Assembly (NCBI RefSeq): GCF_011578045.1
Contig: NZ_CP049801.1
Coordinates: forward strand, 2,604,001-2,668,000
Origin: Acinetobacter shaoyimingii
GTDB lineage: Bacteria > Pseudomonadota > Gammaproteobacteria > Pseudomonadales > Moraxellaceae
Direction of reading: 5' to 3'
Length of the DNA: 64,000 nucleotides
A program made the translations under genes and the position numbers. Shown piece after piece: positions 7,338 to 16,066 of the stretch. A model generated the notes under the pieces. The model made no database searches. It was not told the DNA's origin and saw only the letters and a program-made list of their open reading frames with translations. The stretch's first letter is position 1; every line of letters starts with the position of its first letter.

Positions 7338-9083
7338 TTATTGTTTCGATGCGCTTAAACTTTTACCTATACCAACCAACTCAATGAACTCTTTGCGTAA
7401 TTCAAACTCATCCTTTCCTTTATTTGCTTTTGCTAATTTCAGAATTTGATCCCATCCCAGTATTCCATTGTATTGCCCACCTTTAAGCTGTTGAGCAAAA
7501 CTCGCCACTGCTACCGCAAATTGAGTATCACGACTTGCCTGATTTAACTTGATCGATTGCGTTGAAATAGGTTGATTTAATAATATACTTTTTGATTGGT
7601 TTGGCTTTTTATATCTTAAATTTAAAAAACCATATTCCGATTTGTTTTGTTTTGTTGATGTTGACTCCTTTTGATATCTAGAATCATTTAACCAACCTTG
7701 TTGGCCTACTGGAATGATTTCATAAATTGCAGTAACTGTATGTCCAGCGCCAATATCACCCGCATCAACTTGATCATTATTGAAATCCTCTTGTTTCAAC
7801 ATCCTATTTTCATAACCGACCAAACGATATTCTTTCACTGTAGCGGGGTTAAATTCCATTTGAATTTTGACATCTTGGGCAACAGTCGCCAATGTCGAAC
7901 TTAACTGACGTTGTACCACTTTTTTGGCTTCTTTTTCAGAGTCGATATAACTATAATTTCCATCCCCAGCATCTGCCAATTGTTCCATTAATTGCTCATT
8001 ATAATTACCCGTACCAAAACCCAACGCAGTAAAAGAAATCCCGCTCTTACGTTTTTCAGCAACCATTCCCTTTAACGTATTAAAGTCAGTAATACCCACA
8101 TTAAAATCACCGTCCGTAGCAATTAAAATGCGGTTGATGCCATCTTTGACAAAAGTGCTTTGCGCAGACTGATAAGCCAACTGAATGGCTTTTTCGCCCG
8201 ATGTTGCACCGCGTGCTTGCAATTGGTTAATGACGTTGAGGATCTTTTGCTTTTCAGCCCCTGATGTTGCTGGCAATACAATCTGCTCACCGCTGGCATA
8301 GGTAATAATCGTGACTTTATCTTTTGGTCTGAGTTGCTCAGTAAGCACCCTTAATGTTTGCTTGACCAAAGGCAATTTATCTTGACTATCCATACTGCCA
8401 GACACATCTACAAGAAAAACCAAATTGGCTGTTGGCAGTTGATTATAAGCAATATCATTTGCCTTTATTCCAATTCTGATCAGTTTCGCATTCGGTTGCC
8501 AAGGTGAATCCACCGTCTCTGTGTTGACAGTAAACGGATGCGCACTATTCACTTGCGGATAGTGGTAATCAAAATAATTAATAAATTCTTCAATTCTTAC
8601 TGCATCCACAGGCGGCAGTCTGCCTGCATTTAACATTCTGCGAGTATTACTATAGCTTCCTGTATCCACATCAATGCTAAATGTGGATACAGGCTCATCT
8701 GCAACACGTTTCACTGGATTGACAGTTGAATTTTGATATTTTTCAGTATTCTGACTTAATCTTGTTGTTTCATTTCGAATAGAACCTGACACACCTGAAA
8801 AAGGCGTATATCCACCATAAGCCTGAATGCGAGGCTGTGGTGACTTAGCAGGAGAAAGTTTAGTTGTACGAGATGTCCCCACCCTTTTTTTTACTGAAGA
8901 GGCTTCTACAGGTGATGGAGAAATAATAGCTGCAGGCGCTGGAGAAAGAACTGGTACATGTGAAACATCTGTAACCTCAACTTGTTGTTTGACTGGATCA
9001 GAACTGCATCCAACCATTCCTGCGACACATAATGAAATAAATAAAGCTGAACACGTCAAAGACGGTTGACGGATGGATGGCAT
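7338..9083 (-). CDS. YfbK-like VWA-domain lipoprotein
   Basis: A 581-residue envelope protein. The N-terminus has a signal sequence and a lipobox ending at Cys26 (GMVGC). After a Pro/Ser-rich linker comes the VWA_N domain (VSTFSIDVDTGSYSNTRRML, about 135-155). A von Willebrand A domain follows, with a metal-ion site DVSGSMDSQD near 225, and then a DUF3520-type C-terminal domain. This is the YfbK layout of E. coli. The role of the family is not well defined; the intact MIDAS motif suggests divalent-metal protein binding. ATG 9083 has GAGGAAAATTAGAAA in front. Single-gene unit. Confidence 0.85.
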   Translation of the reverse strand: MPSIRQPSLTCSALFISLCVAGMVGCSSDPVKQQVEVTDVSHVPVLSPAPAAIISPSPVEASSVKKRVGTSRTTKLSPAKSPQPRIQAYGGYTPFSGVSGSIRNETTRLSQNTEKYQNSTVNPVKRVADEPVSTFSIDVDTGSYSNTRRMLNAGRLPPVDAVRIEEFINYFDYHYPQVNSAHPFTVNTETVDSPWQPNAKLIRIGIKANDIAYNQLPTANLVFLVDVSGSMDSQDKLPLVKQTLRVLTEQLRPKDKVTIITYASGEQIVLPATSGAEKQKILNVINQLQARGATSGEKAIQLAYQSAQSTFVKDGINRILIATDGDFNVGITDFNTLKGMVAEKRKSGISFTALGFGTGNYNEQLMEQLADAGDGNYSYIDSEKEAKKVVQRQLSSTLATVAQDVKIQMEFNPATVKEYRLVGYENRMLKQEDFNNDQVDAGDIGAGHTVTAIYEIIPVGQQGWLNDSRYQKESTSTKQNKSEYGFLNLRYKKPNQSKSILLNQPISTQSIKLNQASRDTQFAVAVASFAQQLKGGQYNGILGWDQILKLAKANKGKDEFELRKEFIELVGIGKSLSASKQ

Positions 9084-9214
9084 TTTCTAATTTTCCTCTA
9101 TTTATTTTGTCGGGATGTGTTGATGATTATTCTAAGTATTGTTTTATTTAGATTAACAAAGTTTTTAGCCGAATCAAAGGCAATGATTTCATTACCTTTG
9201 AGATTTCATTTGGA

Positions 9215-10066
9215 TTATGCTGCTAAGGTCGCTTGCCACACTTTAATTGCATCAGACATCGCTTTCACATCATGCGCACGCACCATGCATGCACCCTGCT
9301 GAATACTCATCAGATGCGCTGTAACAGAGCCGACAACGCGTTGTTGTGCCTCAACACCACCTAAGGCTTCGCCAATAAATCGCTTACGTGAAAGTGCAGA
9401 CAGAATTGGATAGCCCAACATATTCAACTTATAAAACTCATTTAAAAGCTTAAGATTATGATCAGCATTTTTTGCAAATCCAAACCCTGGATCGATCATA
9501 ATATTGTTTGGCTTCACTCCTGCCGCAAGCGCATCATCAACGCGCTGTTGCAACTCAACCATGACCTCCGTCGTGACATCATCATATTCAGCCAATTGAT
9601 TCATGGTGGTCGGCTCGCCACGCATATGCATGATCATTACAGGGATGTCTAACTCCACAGCAGTCTGTAGCGCATGTGGGCGCGTTAAACCACGCACATC
9701 ATTCCAAATATGTGCACCAGCCTTTACAGCAGAGCGAATGACCTCAGGTTGAGAGGTATCAATCGACATCACCACACCAGAGTGAGCCAATGCCTTAACC
9801 ACAGGAATCACACGTCGCAGCTCTTCTTCAACAGAAACAGGAGAAGCGCCTGGGCGTGTAGACTCACCGCCAATATCGATAATCGAAGCACCATCTTCTA
9901 TCATTTGCAAAGCAAATTTGACCGCATCAGCAACCTGATCATGCTGTCCTCCATCACTAAAAGAATCTGGTGTGACATTCAGAATCCCCATAATATGCGG
10001 TTTAGATAAATCCAAACTTAAATCACCACACTTGAGTATTTTTTGCGGTAAAGGCATGAATTGCAT
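9215..10066 (-). CDS. folP: Dihydropteroate synthase
   Basis: A 283-residue cytosolic enzyme that joins 6-hydroxymethyl-dihydropterin diphosphate to p-aminobenzoate to form dihydropteroate, the sulfonamide target. Signatures are IMGILNVTPDSFSDGG near the N-terminus, IDIGGESTRPGA, SIDTSQPEV, IWNDVRGL, IDPGFGFAKN and the C-terminal MVRAHDVKAM. The ATG at 10066 has GGAAG six bases upstream; a TTG two codons earlier is less likely. It lies downstream of ftsH in the same direction, as in many gammaproteobacteria, but glmM is not adjacent here and a terminator separates it from ftsH. Confidence 0.95.
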   Translation of the reverse strand: MQFMPLPQKILKCGDLSLDLSKPHIMGILNVTPDSFSDGGQHDQVADAVKFALQMIEDGASIIDIGGESTRPGASPVSVEEELRRVIPVVKALAHSGVVMSIDTSQPEVIRSAVKAGAHIWNDVRGLTRPHALQTAVELDIPVMIMHMRGEPTTMNQLAEYDDVTTEVMVELQQRVDDALAAGVKPNNIMIDPGFGFAKNADHNLKLLNEFYKLNMLGYPILSALSRKRFIGEALGGVEAQQRVVGSVTAHLMSIQQGACMVRAHDVKAMSDAIKVWQATLAA

Positions 10067-10182
10067 GTTCAACTTCCATTTTATTTACATCAACATTCTA
10101 GCAAGACCTTACAGAATAATAATGAATTTTTCTCATTACTCATCGCAGACCTATTTCAGCGTGTGTATATTTTAAACAGATT

Positions 10183-10209
10183 AAAAAAACCACCCGAAGG
10201 TGGTTTTTT
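10183..10209 (-). terminator. Terminator of ftsH
   Basis: Symmetric hairpin AACCACC-CGAA-GGTGGTT flanked by A and T runs, 31 bases beyond the ftsH stop on the minus strand. Confidence 0.85.
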
Positions 10210-10239
10210 AAGGAATCATTATTGATTAACCAATCAGGC

Positions 10240-12138
10240 TTAAGCCTTTGGCAGAGATGGTAAAGGAGGTGGAGTCAATGGACCATCAGTTGCAGCAATG
10301 TCGACAACTGGATTTTCTGCGACATACACTTTTGGTGGTTGTGGCTCACGTCCTTCAATAATGTCACGGATTTGGTCACGATCAATGGTTTCCCATTCAA
10401 GCAATGCTTTCACCATGGCATGTGCAATATCTTTATTGTTTTCCAAGATATCACGTGCAACATTGTACTGTTCATCTAAAATACGACGAACTTCACGATC
10501 TACTTCAAGTTGAGTCGTTTCAGAAATTGTACGACTACCAATGCTACCCATAAATGATTGTTGAGAATCATCTTCGTAGACCATTACACCCATCTTGTCA
10601 GACATACCGTACTTGGTGACCATTGCTCGTGCCATTTTAGTTGCACGCTCAAAGTCATTTGACGCACCAGTCGACATCTGATTGATGAAGATCTCTTCCG
10701 CAATACGCCCACCAAACAAGATTGAAAGTTCATTCAACATCTTGTCTTTGTAATGACTGGTTTGGTCATGTTCAGGCAGCTGCCAAGTGACACCCAATGC
10801 CCAACCACGTGGCATGATCGTTACTTTATGCACAGGGTCTGTACCTGGAAGCAGTTCAGCAACAATCGCATGACCAGCTTCATGGTAAGCCGTTGCACGA
10901 CGTTCTTCTTCACGAATCACCATCGATTTACGTTCAGGACCCATGTAAAGCTTATCTTTAGCATCTTCAAAGTCATGCATATCGACTGTGTTCTTGTTAC
11001 GACGCGCAGCAAACAAAGCCGCTTCGTTAATCAAGTTCGCCAATTGTGCACCAGAGAAACCTGGTGTACCACGTGCAAGTACTTGTACATCCACACCTGT
11101 CACTGAAGGCAATTTTTTCAAATGTACATTCAGAATTTGTTCACGACCTTTAATGTCTGGAAGACCAACCATCACTTGACGGTCAAAACGGCCTGGACGA
11201 AGTAATGCTTTATCAAGAACGTCTGCACGGTTTGTCGCAGCAATCACGATAATACCTTCGTTGCCTTCGAAACCATCCATTTCTACAAGCATCTGGTTCA
11301 AGGTTTGTTCACGCTCATCGTGACCACCACCTGTACCCGAACCACGATGACGACCGACCGCATCGATCTCATCAATGAAGATAATACATGGCGCATGACG
11401 TTTTGCTTGTTCAAACATGTCACGTACACGAGACGCACCCACACCAACAAACATTTCAACGAAGTCAGAACCAGAAATACTAAAGAATGGTACTTTTGCC
11501 TCACCCGCAATGGCTTTAGCAAGTAATGTCTTACCTGTACCAGGAGGACCCACCATAAGCACGCCTTTCGGAATGCTTGCACCAAGGCGTTTAAATTTTG
11601 CAGGATCTTTTAAGAAATCAACAATTTCTACAACTTCTTGTTTTGCTTCATCACAGCCAGCAACATCACCAAAAGTGACTTTAATTTGATCTTCTGACAG
11701 CATTTTGGCTTTTGATTTACCAAAACTCATCGGACCATTTTTACCACCTGCGCCACCACCCATGTTGCGCATAAAGAACATGAATAACAGAATGATTAAA
11801 AGAACTGGGAAACTTGCAATAAGAAGTTGCATCAATAAACCTTGACGCTGAGGTGCAGTACCTTCTACCACAACCTTATTTTTAATCAGGTTTGGCATCA
11901 ATTCAGGATCTTGAACTGCAGGACGAATACTTTCAAAAGGAGAACCGTTTGTTTTTTCGCCACTTATTCTTTCACCATCAATTGTGACTTGCTTAATTTG
12001 CCCAGCATTCACCGCTGCTATAAATTCTGAATAATTTAATGCAGCAGGCTTGTCACGGTCACTGATGTTGCTGAAGATTAGAATCAGCACACCTAAAATA
12101 ACCAGCCACAAAACGGCATTTTTGAAGAGATCGCTCAA
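10240..12138 (-). CDS. ftsH: ATP-dependent zinc metalloprotease FtsH
   Basis: A 632-residue inner-membrane AAA+ protease. It has two N-terminal transmembrane segments (about 9-23 and 103-123) around a periplasmic domain. The AAA module has Walker A GPPGTGKT, Walker [12 protein letters not shown] and the pore motif [15 protein letters not shown]. The M41 peptidase domain has the zinc site HEAGH and the third ligand in the later acidic segment. FtsH degrades LpxC, sigma-32, SecY and damaged membrane proteins in relatives. The start is TTG at 12138, with GGGAATAAAGC upstream; no ATG lies before the first TM segment. It is transcribed after rlmE, with a 134-base gap. Confidence 0.97.
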   Translation of the reverse strand: MSDLFKNAVLWLVILGVLILIFSNISDRDKPAALNYSEFIAAVNAGQIKQVTIDGERISGEKTNGSPFESIRPAVQDPELMPNLIKNKVVVEGTAPQRQGLLMQLLIASFPVLLIILLFMFFMRNMGGGAGGKNGPMSFGKSKAKMLSEDQIKVTFGDVAGCDEAKQEVVEIVDFLKDPAKFKRLGASIPKGVLMVGPPGTGKTLLAKAIAGEAKVPFFSISGSDFVEMFVGVGASRVRDMFEQAKRHAPCIIFIDEIDAVGRHRGSGTGGGHDEREQTLNQMLVEMDGFEGNEGIIVIAATNRADVLDKALLRPGRFDRQVMVGLPDIKGREQILNVHLKKLPSVTGVDVQVLARGTPGFSGAQLANLINEAALFAARRNKNTVDMHDFEDAKDKLYMGPERKSMVIREEERRATAYHEAGHAIVAELLPGTDPVHKVTIMPRGWALGVTWQLPEHDQTSHYKDKMLNELSILFGGRIAEEIFINQMSTGASNDFERATKMARAMVTKYGMSDKMGVMVYEDDSQQSFMGSIGSRTISETTQLEVDREVRRILDEQYNVARDILENNKDIAHAMVKALLEWETIDRDQIRDIIEGREPQPPKVYVAENPVVDIAATDGPLTPPPLPSLPKA

Positions 12139-12272
12139 AGCTTTATTCCCATATCAATCTAATTTGATCATGCCCATAACTGGGTGACCTTTAACAAAAA
12201 GCGAGTAAATCGTTTCGCAATAATTTTAAATCGTACAAAATGCACAATTTTTGAGTACTTGGCAAGTAAACT

Positions 12273-12923
12273 TTATTGAGAAACTTTTTTACGGCCCTGT
12301 CCAATTAAAAAAACTTCTTTAGAACGCGCACGAGAAGCCGCAGGTTTCGCTGTCTTCAATACACTAAAGCTGTCGACTACTTGCTTTCGGAATTCATCAA
12401 AACCAGTGCCTTGGAAAACTTTTACCACAAATTGACCTTTCGGTCCCAGCACTTTATTTGCAAAATCGAGTGCAAGTTCGCACAAATAAATTTGTCTAGG
12501 TTGATCAACAGCCTTATTACCACTTGTATTGGGGGCCATATCTGAAATTACAACGTCTACGGTGCGTCCATTTAAAATATTTAACAATTTTTCGAAAACT
12601 TCTTCTTCTCGGAAGTCACCTTGCAGAAACGTTACATCTGGAAGTGCATCCATCGGTAAAATATCTGATGCGACAACAATACCTTTATCACCCACTAATT
12701 TACCAGCAATTTGTGACCAACTTCCAGGTGCAGCACCCAAGTCAACCACGACCATGCCTGGTTTAATAATTTTATATTTCTCTTGCATTTCAAGGAGTTT
12801 ATACGCAGCACGTGCACGATAACCTTCTTTCTGCGCTTTTTTTACAAAAGGATCATCCAAGTGCTCTCTCATCCACTCACGACTACTTTTTGATAACTTT
12901 TGGTTGGTAATGCGTGTTGCCAT
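12273..12923 (-). CDS. rlmE: 23S rRNA 2'-O-methyltransferase (U2552)
   Basis: A 216-residue homolog of RlmE/FtsJ, which methylates the ribose of U2552 in the A loop of 23S rRNA late in 50S assembly. It shows RARAAYKLLEMQEKY near residue 35, the SAM loop VVDLGAAPGSWSQ, VVISDMAPNTSGN containing the catalytic Asp, and FVVKVFQG with the catalytic Lys. Length matches the family. The rlmE-ftsH-folP order with divergent yhbY is widely conserved and supports both calls. Confidence 0.95.
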   Translation of the reverse strand: MATRITNQKLSKSSREWMREHLDDPFVKKAQKEGYRARAAYKLLEMQEKYKIIKPGMVVVDLGAAPGSWSQIAGKLVGDKGIVVASDILPMDALPDVTFLQGDFREEEVFEKLLNILNGRTVDVVISDMAPNTSGNKAVDQPRQIYLCELALDFANKVLGPKGQFVVKVFQGTGFDEFRKQVVDSFSVLKTAKPAASRARSKEVFLIGQGRKKVSQ

Positions 12924-13122
12924 AACTCTTTAAATACATCTTAAACTTATAACTTTTTATTGTACGTGAATTTTAATTTCTATGCAGTATCCATCTGTAT
13001 CTAAATACGTGTTCAGATAAATGATTTTTTTTGATTAAGCTGATCGATTATTTCTACAGAATTTACAGCGTTTAAACGTGGTGTTTGCTATACTAAGTCG
13101 TTTTTAAAATTAGGTTATCTTT

Positions 13123-13446
13123 ATGGCGGCTTTATCTATTCAGGAACGCAAACGTTTGCGTCAAATTGGACATGCACTTAACCCTGTGGTTATGTTAGGT
13201 GGACAAGGGTTGACTGAAAATGTCATTGAAGAAACAAACCGTGCTTTGAATGATCACGAACTCATTAAAGTGAAAATTGTTGCTGAAGATCGTGAAGCAC
13301 GTGCTGCACTCATTGCAGAAATTGCTCAAGTAACAGGTTCTGAAATTGTGCAAACCATCGGAAAAATTGTATTGCTTTACAAAAAAGCGCCAAAACAAAA
13401 TGCCAAACTTTCAAACTTGGTGCGTCACGCTCATTTGAGTAACTAA
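13123..13446 (+). CDS. yhbY: Ribosome assembly RNA-binding protein, CRM domain
   Basis: A 107-residue protein consisting of a single CRM (KH-like) domain: RKRLRQIGHALNPVVMLGGQGLTE near the start with the GxxG-type loop, then ELIKVKIV and IGKIVLLYKK. E. coli YhbY binds pre-50S particles. It is divergent from rlmE across about 200 bases, which must hold both promoters. Confidence 0.93.
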   Translation: MAALSIQERKRLRQIGHALNPVVMLGGQGLTENVIEETNRALNDHELIKVKIVAEDREARAALIAEIAQVTGSEIVQTIGKIVLLYKKAPKQNAKLSNLVRHAHLSN

Positions 13447-13468
13447 TTCAAACTAGAGCAGATATTTC

Positions 13469-14005
13469 ATGGCAAGTTATGAACTCAGTGCCTTTGATCG
13501 TTTTTACGATGTGTCACTTGTCGCAGCAATTGAGCAAGTTGCTCCATGTAATTTGAATGTGGGCTTCTGGTTACGAGATCCGAATCAACTGATTCAGTAT
13601 CCAGAATTAGTCACGTCTCATCCAAGACAAGATTTTCTTTGGGAAAAAACCTGCTATGAAATTTTCATTGGGGTTAAAAATGAAGATTATTATCGCGAGA
13701 TCAATCTTTCCCCTTCTCAAGCATGGCAAGCCTATCAGTTTGAAGAATATCGCTATCCTGAAGACATGCCTCCTCAAGCAGCTTACGATATCGAACTTGT
13801 TCAACTCAAACGCACTCATTATGGTCTAAATGTCAGCATAGATCTGGGTGAGTTTATGACAGCCAACAACCTTAAATGGTCGGATCTTTTTATTGGGTTA
13901 AGTGCTGTTCTTGATACCTCTAAAGGTCTGCACTTTTATGCGATGCAGCATAGTGGTCCACATGCGGATTTCCACAATAAGCGAGATTGGCTACACACCT
14001 TTTAA
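13469..14005 (+). CDS. DOMON-like domain protein
   Basis: A 178-residue cytosolic protein without a signal peptide. The pattern of WLRDPNQL, LWEKTCYEIFIG, YREINLSPSQAWQAYQFEEYR and the C-terminal LHFYAMQHSGPHADFHNKRDW matches bacterial DOMON-like (CBM9-related) proteins that may bind a sugar or heme-like ligand; function unknown. It starts 22 bases after yhbY and probably shares its transcript. Confidence 0.75.
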   Translation: MASYELSAFDRFYDVSLVAAIEQVAPCNLNVGFWLRDPNQLIQYPELVTSHPRQDFLWEKTCYEIFIGVKNEDYYREINLSPSQAWQAYQFEEYRYPEDMPPQAAYDIELVQLKRTHYGLNVSIDLGEFMTANNLKWSDLFIGLSAVLDTSKGLHFYAMQHSGPHADFHNKRDWLHTF

Positions 14006-14051
14006 ATCTGGATCATGTGATGATGATCATCATATGCACAGATAGGTTACG

Positions 14052-14084
14052 AAAAAAAGTGAGGCATATGACCTCACTTTTTTT
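14052..14084 (+). terminator. Terminator of the yhbY unit
   Basis: AAAGTGAGG/CCTCACTTT arms, 7-base loop, run of eight Ts. Confidence 0.9.
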
Positions 14085-14139
14085 GTATGTAACGTTTTTG
14101 TATGTAGATTTTTAACTACACTAAAGCCTCAACAACTGT

Positions 14140-14601
14140 TTATTGTTTGGTCGACACTTTATGCCAAACTTCCAAGGTATGTTCCTTTGAACGCTTAAGT
14201 GTATCCACCAATTGATCTTTATGTTTTACAGAAATTTGACTCACATCAGATTTCAATTCAAGTCCAAGTTTTGACAATTCGCTCACCACACTATTTAACT
14301 CAGACTTAATGAAACTTTTAAGCTCAATCAAATCTTGTTGCGTACCAGAGAACTGAGTTTTAATCGTTTCAAGTCGTTTTAACAATTCTTGTTTGAAGCT
14401 ATTGAATTCTTTCTGAACATTTTCGTTGAGTTGTTTTACTTCAACATCAAGTGCTTCTTTGCTTTCTTCAACAACTTCTAAAGCTTGAGTTTTCGCCGTT
14501 TCTGCAATTTTTTCCAGCTTTTCAACACTGTCTACAGCGGTTTTTTTTACAGCTCGAGTAACGCGAGGTTTAGCTGTTGTTGTTTTCTGAGTAGTCGTCA
14601 T
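14140..14601 (-). CDS. Coiled-coil, phasin-like protein
   Basis: A 153-residue protein. The N-terminal 30 residues are Thr/Lys/Ala-rich and basic (KTTTAKPRVTRAVKKTA), and the rest is a long charged helix with heptad spacing, suited to a coiled coil. Phasins and histone-like AlgP tails look similar, but no defining motif is present, so the role is open. The ATG at 14601, preceded by GGGGATTAAAAATC, is preferred. The open frame extends 26 codons upstream, but that part is dissimilar in composition and has no good ribosome site. Confidence 0.6.
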   Translation of the reverse strand: MTTTQKTTTAKPRVTRAVKKTAVDSVEKLEKIAETAKTQALEVVEESKEALDVEVKQLNENVQKEFNSFKQELLKRLETIKTQFSGTQQDLIELKSFIKSELNSVVSELSKLGLELKSDVSQISVKHKDQLVDTLKRSKEHTLEVWHKVSTKQ

Positions 14602-14772
14602 GATTTTTAATCCCCAATTATTATTAAAACATGAGTATAGAAGCACTTGATAAAACTTAACGTTTGAATTGTTAAACAATTATTAATTTCTTACATTTTT
14701 ATGAAGCATTCAAAAAATAACCTATTAATTAAAAATTGAACAATTATTCTCCGACATTCATTATAATTTAAA

Positions 14773-14801
14773 TGGACTTTGGCAATGTTCATCCGTATAA
14801 T
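14773..14801 (+). promoter_or_regulatory. Predicted sigma70 promoter of carAB
   Basis: TGGACT, 17-base spacer, TATAAT (14796-14801). Transcription would start near 14808, leaving a leader of about 100 bases before carA. Confidence 0.65.
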
Positions 14802-14815
14802 GCGCTGTTAAGTTC

Positions 14816-14884
14816 AAGCGAGCAGACATAGGGAGGGTAGGTTTAAAAAATAGCCTTCCTTTTTTTTCGTCTTCTCGCTTTTTT
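14816..14884 (+). promoter_or_regulatory. Nested hairpins in the carA leader, possible attenuator
   Basis: The outer stem pairs 14816-14827 with 14869-14880 (11 bp, one C-T mismatch) and is followed by Ts. The inner stem pairs GGGAGG (14831-14836) with CCTTCC (14854-14859) and is directly followed by eight Ts, the shape of an intrinsic terminator. Both lie between the predicted promoter and the carA ribosome site. Confidence 0.6.
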
Positions 14885-14910
14885 ACAGCCTAAATTTCAG
14901 GAGCTTTGGT

Positions 14911-16053
14911 TTGAGCACCCCAGCAATTTTAGCCCTTGCCGACGGAACTATCTTTAAAGGTACTTCTATTGGTGCATCGGGTAGTACGACTGGTGAAGTC
15001 GTTTTCAACACTGCCATGACTGGCTATCAAGAAATTTTGACTGATCCTAGTTACGCACAACAATTAGTGACCTTAACTTACCCACATATTGGTAATACAG
15101 GGTGCAATGAAGAAGATGCAGAATCAGGTCGAATTCATAAAGTTTGGGCAAACGGTTTAATTATCCGTGATTTGCCTTTATTGCACAGCAACTTCCGCTC
15201 AACTCAATCTTTAGGTGACTACCTTAAACAACACAATGTTGTTGCGATTGCTGATATTGATACACGTAAACTCACCCGTATTTTACGTGACAAAGGTGCG
15301 CAAAATGGTTGCATCCTTGCTGGCGAAAATATTACAGAAGAACAAGCATTAGAAAAAGCACGCGCATTTGGTGGTTTAAATGGCTTAGACCTTGCTAAAG
15401 AATGTTGCGACCCGAATGGTTTCGAATGGACTGAGGGCTCTTGGACACTTGGAAAAGGTTTTTCACAACCTGAACTTAAATTCCATGTTGTTGCATACGA
15501 TTACGGTGTCAAAACCAACATCTTACGTATGCTTGCAGATCGCGGTTGTAAATTGACTGTTGTTCCTGCACAAACTCCTGCTGCTGATGTACTTGCTTTG
15601 AATCCAGATGGCGTGTTCTTGTCAAATGGTCCTGGCGATCCAGCTGCATGTGACTATGCAATTGAAGCTGTAAAAACAATTGTTGAAGATGCTCGAAACC
15701 TTCCTGTATTTGGTATTTGCCTAGGTCATCAAATTCTTGCACTTGCAAGTGGTGCGAAGACTGTAAAAATGCCTCATGGTCATCATGGTGCGAACCATCC
15801 TGTACAGAACATTGAAACAGGTACAGTGATGATTACTTCACAAAACCACGGTTTCGCAGTAGATGCAGAAACATTACCTGCAAACCTAAAAGCGACGCAC
15901 AAATCTTTGTTCGACCAAACCCTACAAGGGATTCATCGTACAGATAAACCTGCGTTCAGCTTCCAAGGTCACCCTGAAGCAAGCCCTGGTCCACATGACT
16001 GCGCACCATTGTTCGATCACTTCATCGAACTTATCGAAGCATCTAAGAAGTAA
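14911..16053 (+). CDS. carA: Carbamoyl-phosphate synthase small (glutaminase) subunit
   Basis: A 380-residue subunit that hydrolyses glutamine and passes ammonia to CarB for carbamoyl phosphate, used in arginine and pyrimidine synthesis. It has the N-terminal [10 protein letters not shown]...[15 protein letters not shown] block and a C-terminal class I glutamine amidotransferase domain with the nucleophile elbow [13 protein letters not shown] and the [10 protein letters not shown] block with catalytic His and Glu. The start is TTG at 14911, with CAGGAG seven bases upstream and a perfect family N-terminus. carB follows after 13 bases in the same transcript. The long structured leader suggests attenuation. 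Confidence 0.96.
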   Translation: MSTPAILALADGTIFKGTSIGASGSTTGEVVFNTAMTGYQEILTDPSYAQQLVTLTYPHIGNTGCNEEDAESGRIHKVWANGLIIRDLPLLHSNFRSTQSLGDYLKQHNVVAIADIDTRKLTRILRDKGAQNGCILAGENITEEQALEKARAFGGLNGLDLAKECCDPNGFEWTEGSWTLGKGFSQPELKFHVVAYDYGVKTNILRMLADRGCKLTVVPAQTPAADVLALNPDGVFLSNGPGDPAACDYAIEAVKTIVEDARNLPVFGICLGHQILALASGAKTVKMPHGHHGANHPVQNIETGTVMITSQNHGFAVDAETLPANLKATHKSLFDQTLQGIHRTDKPAFSFQGHPEASPGPHDCAPLFDHFIELIEASKK

Positions 16054-16066
16054 TTAAGGAAGCATC

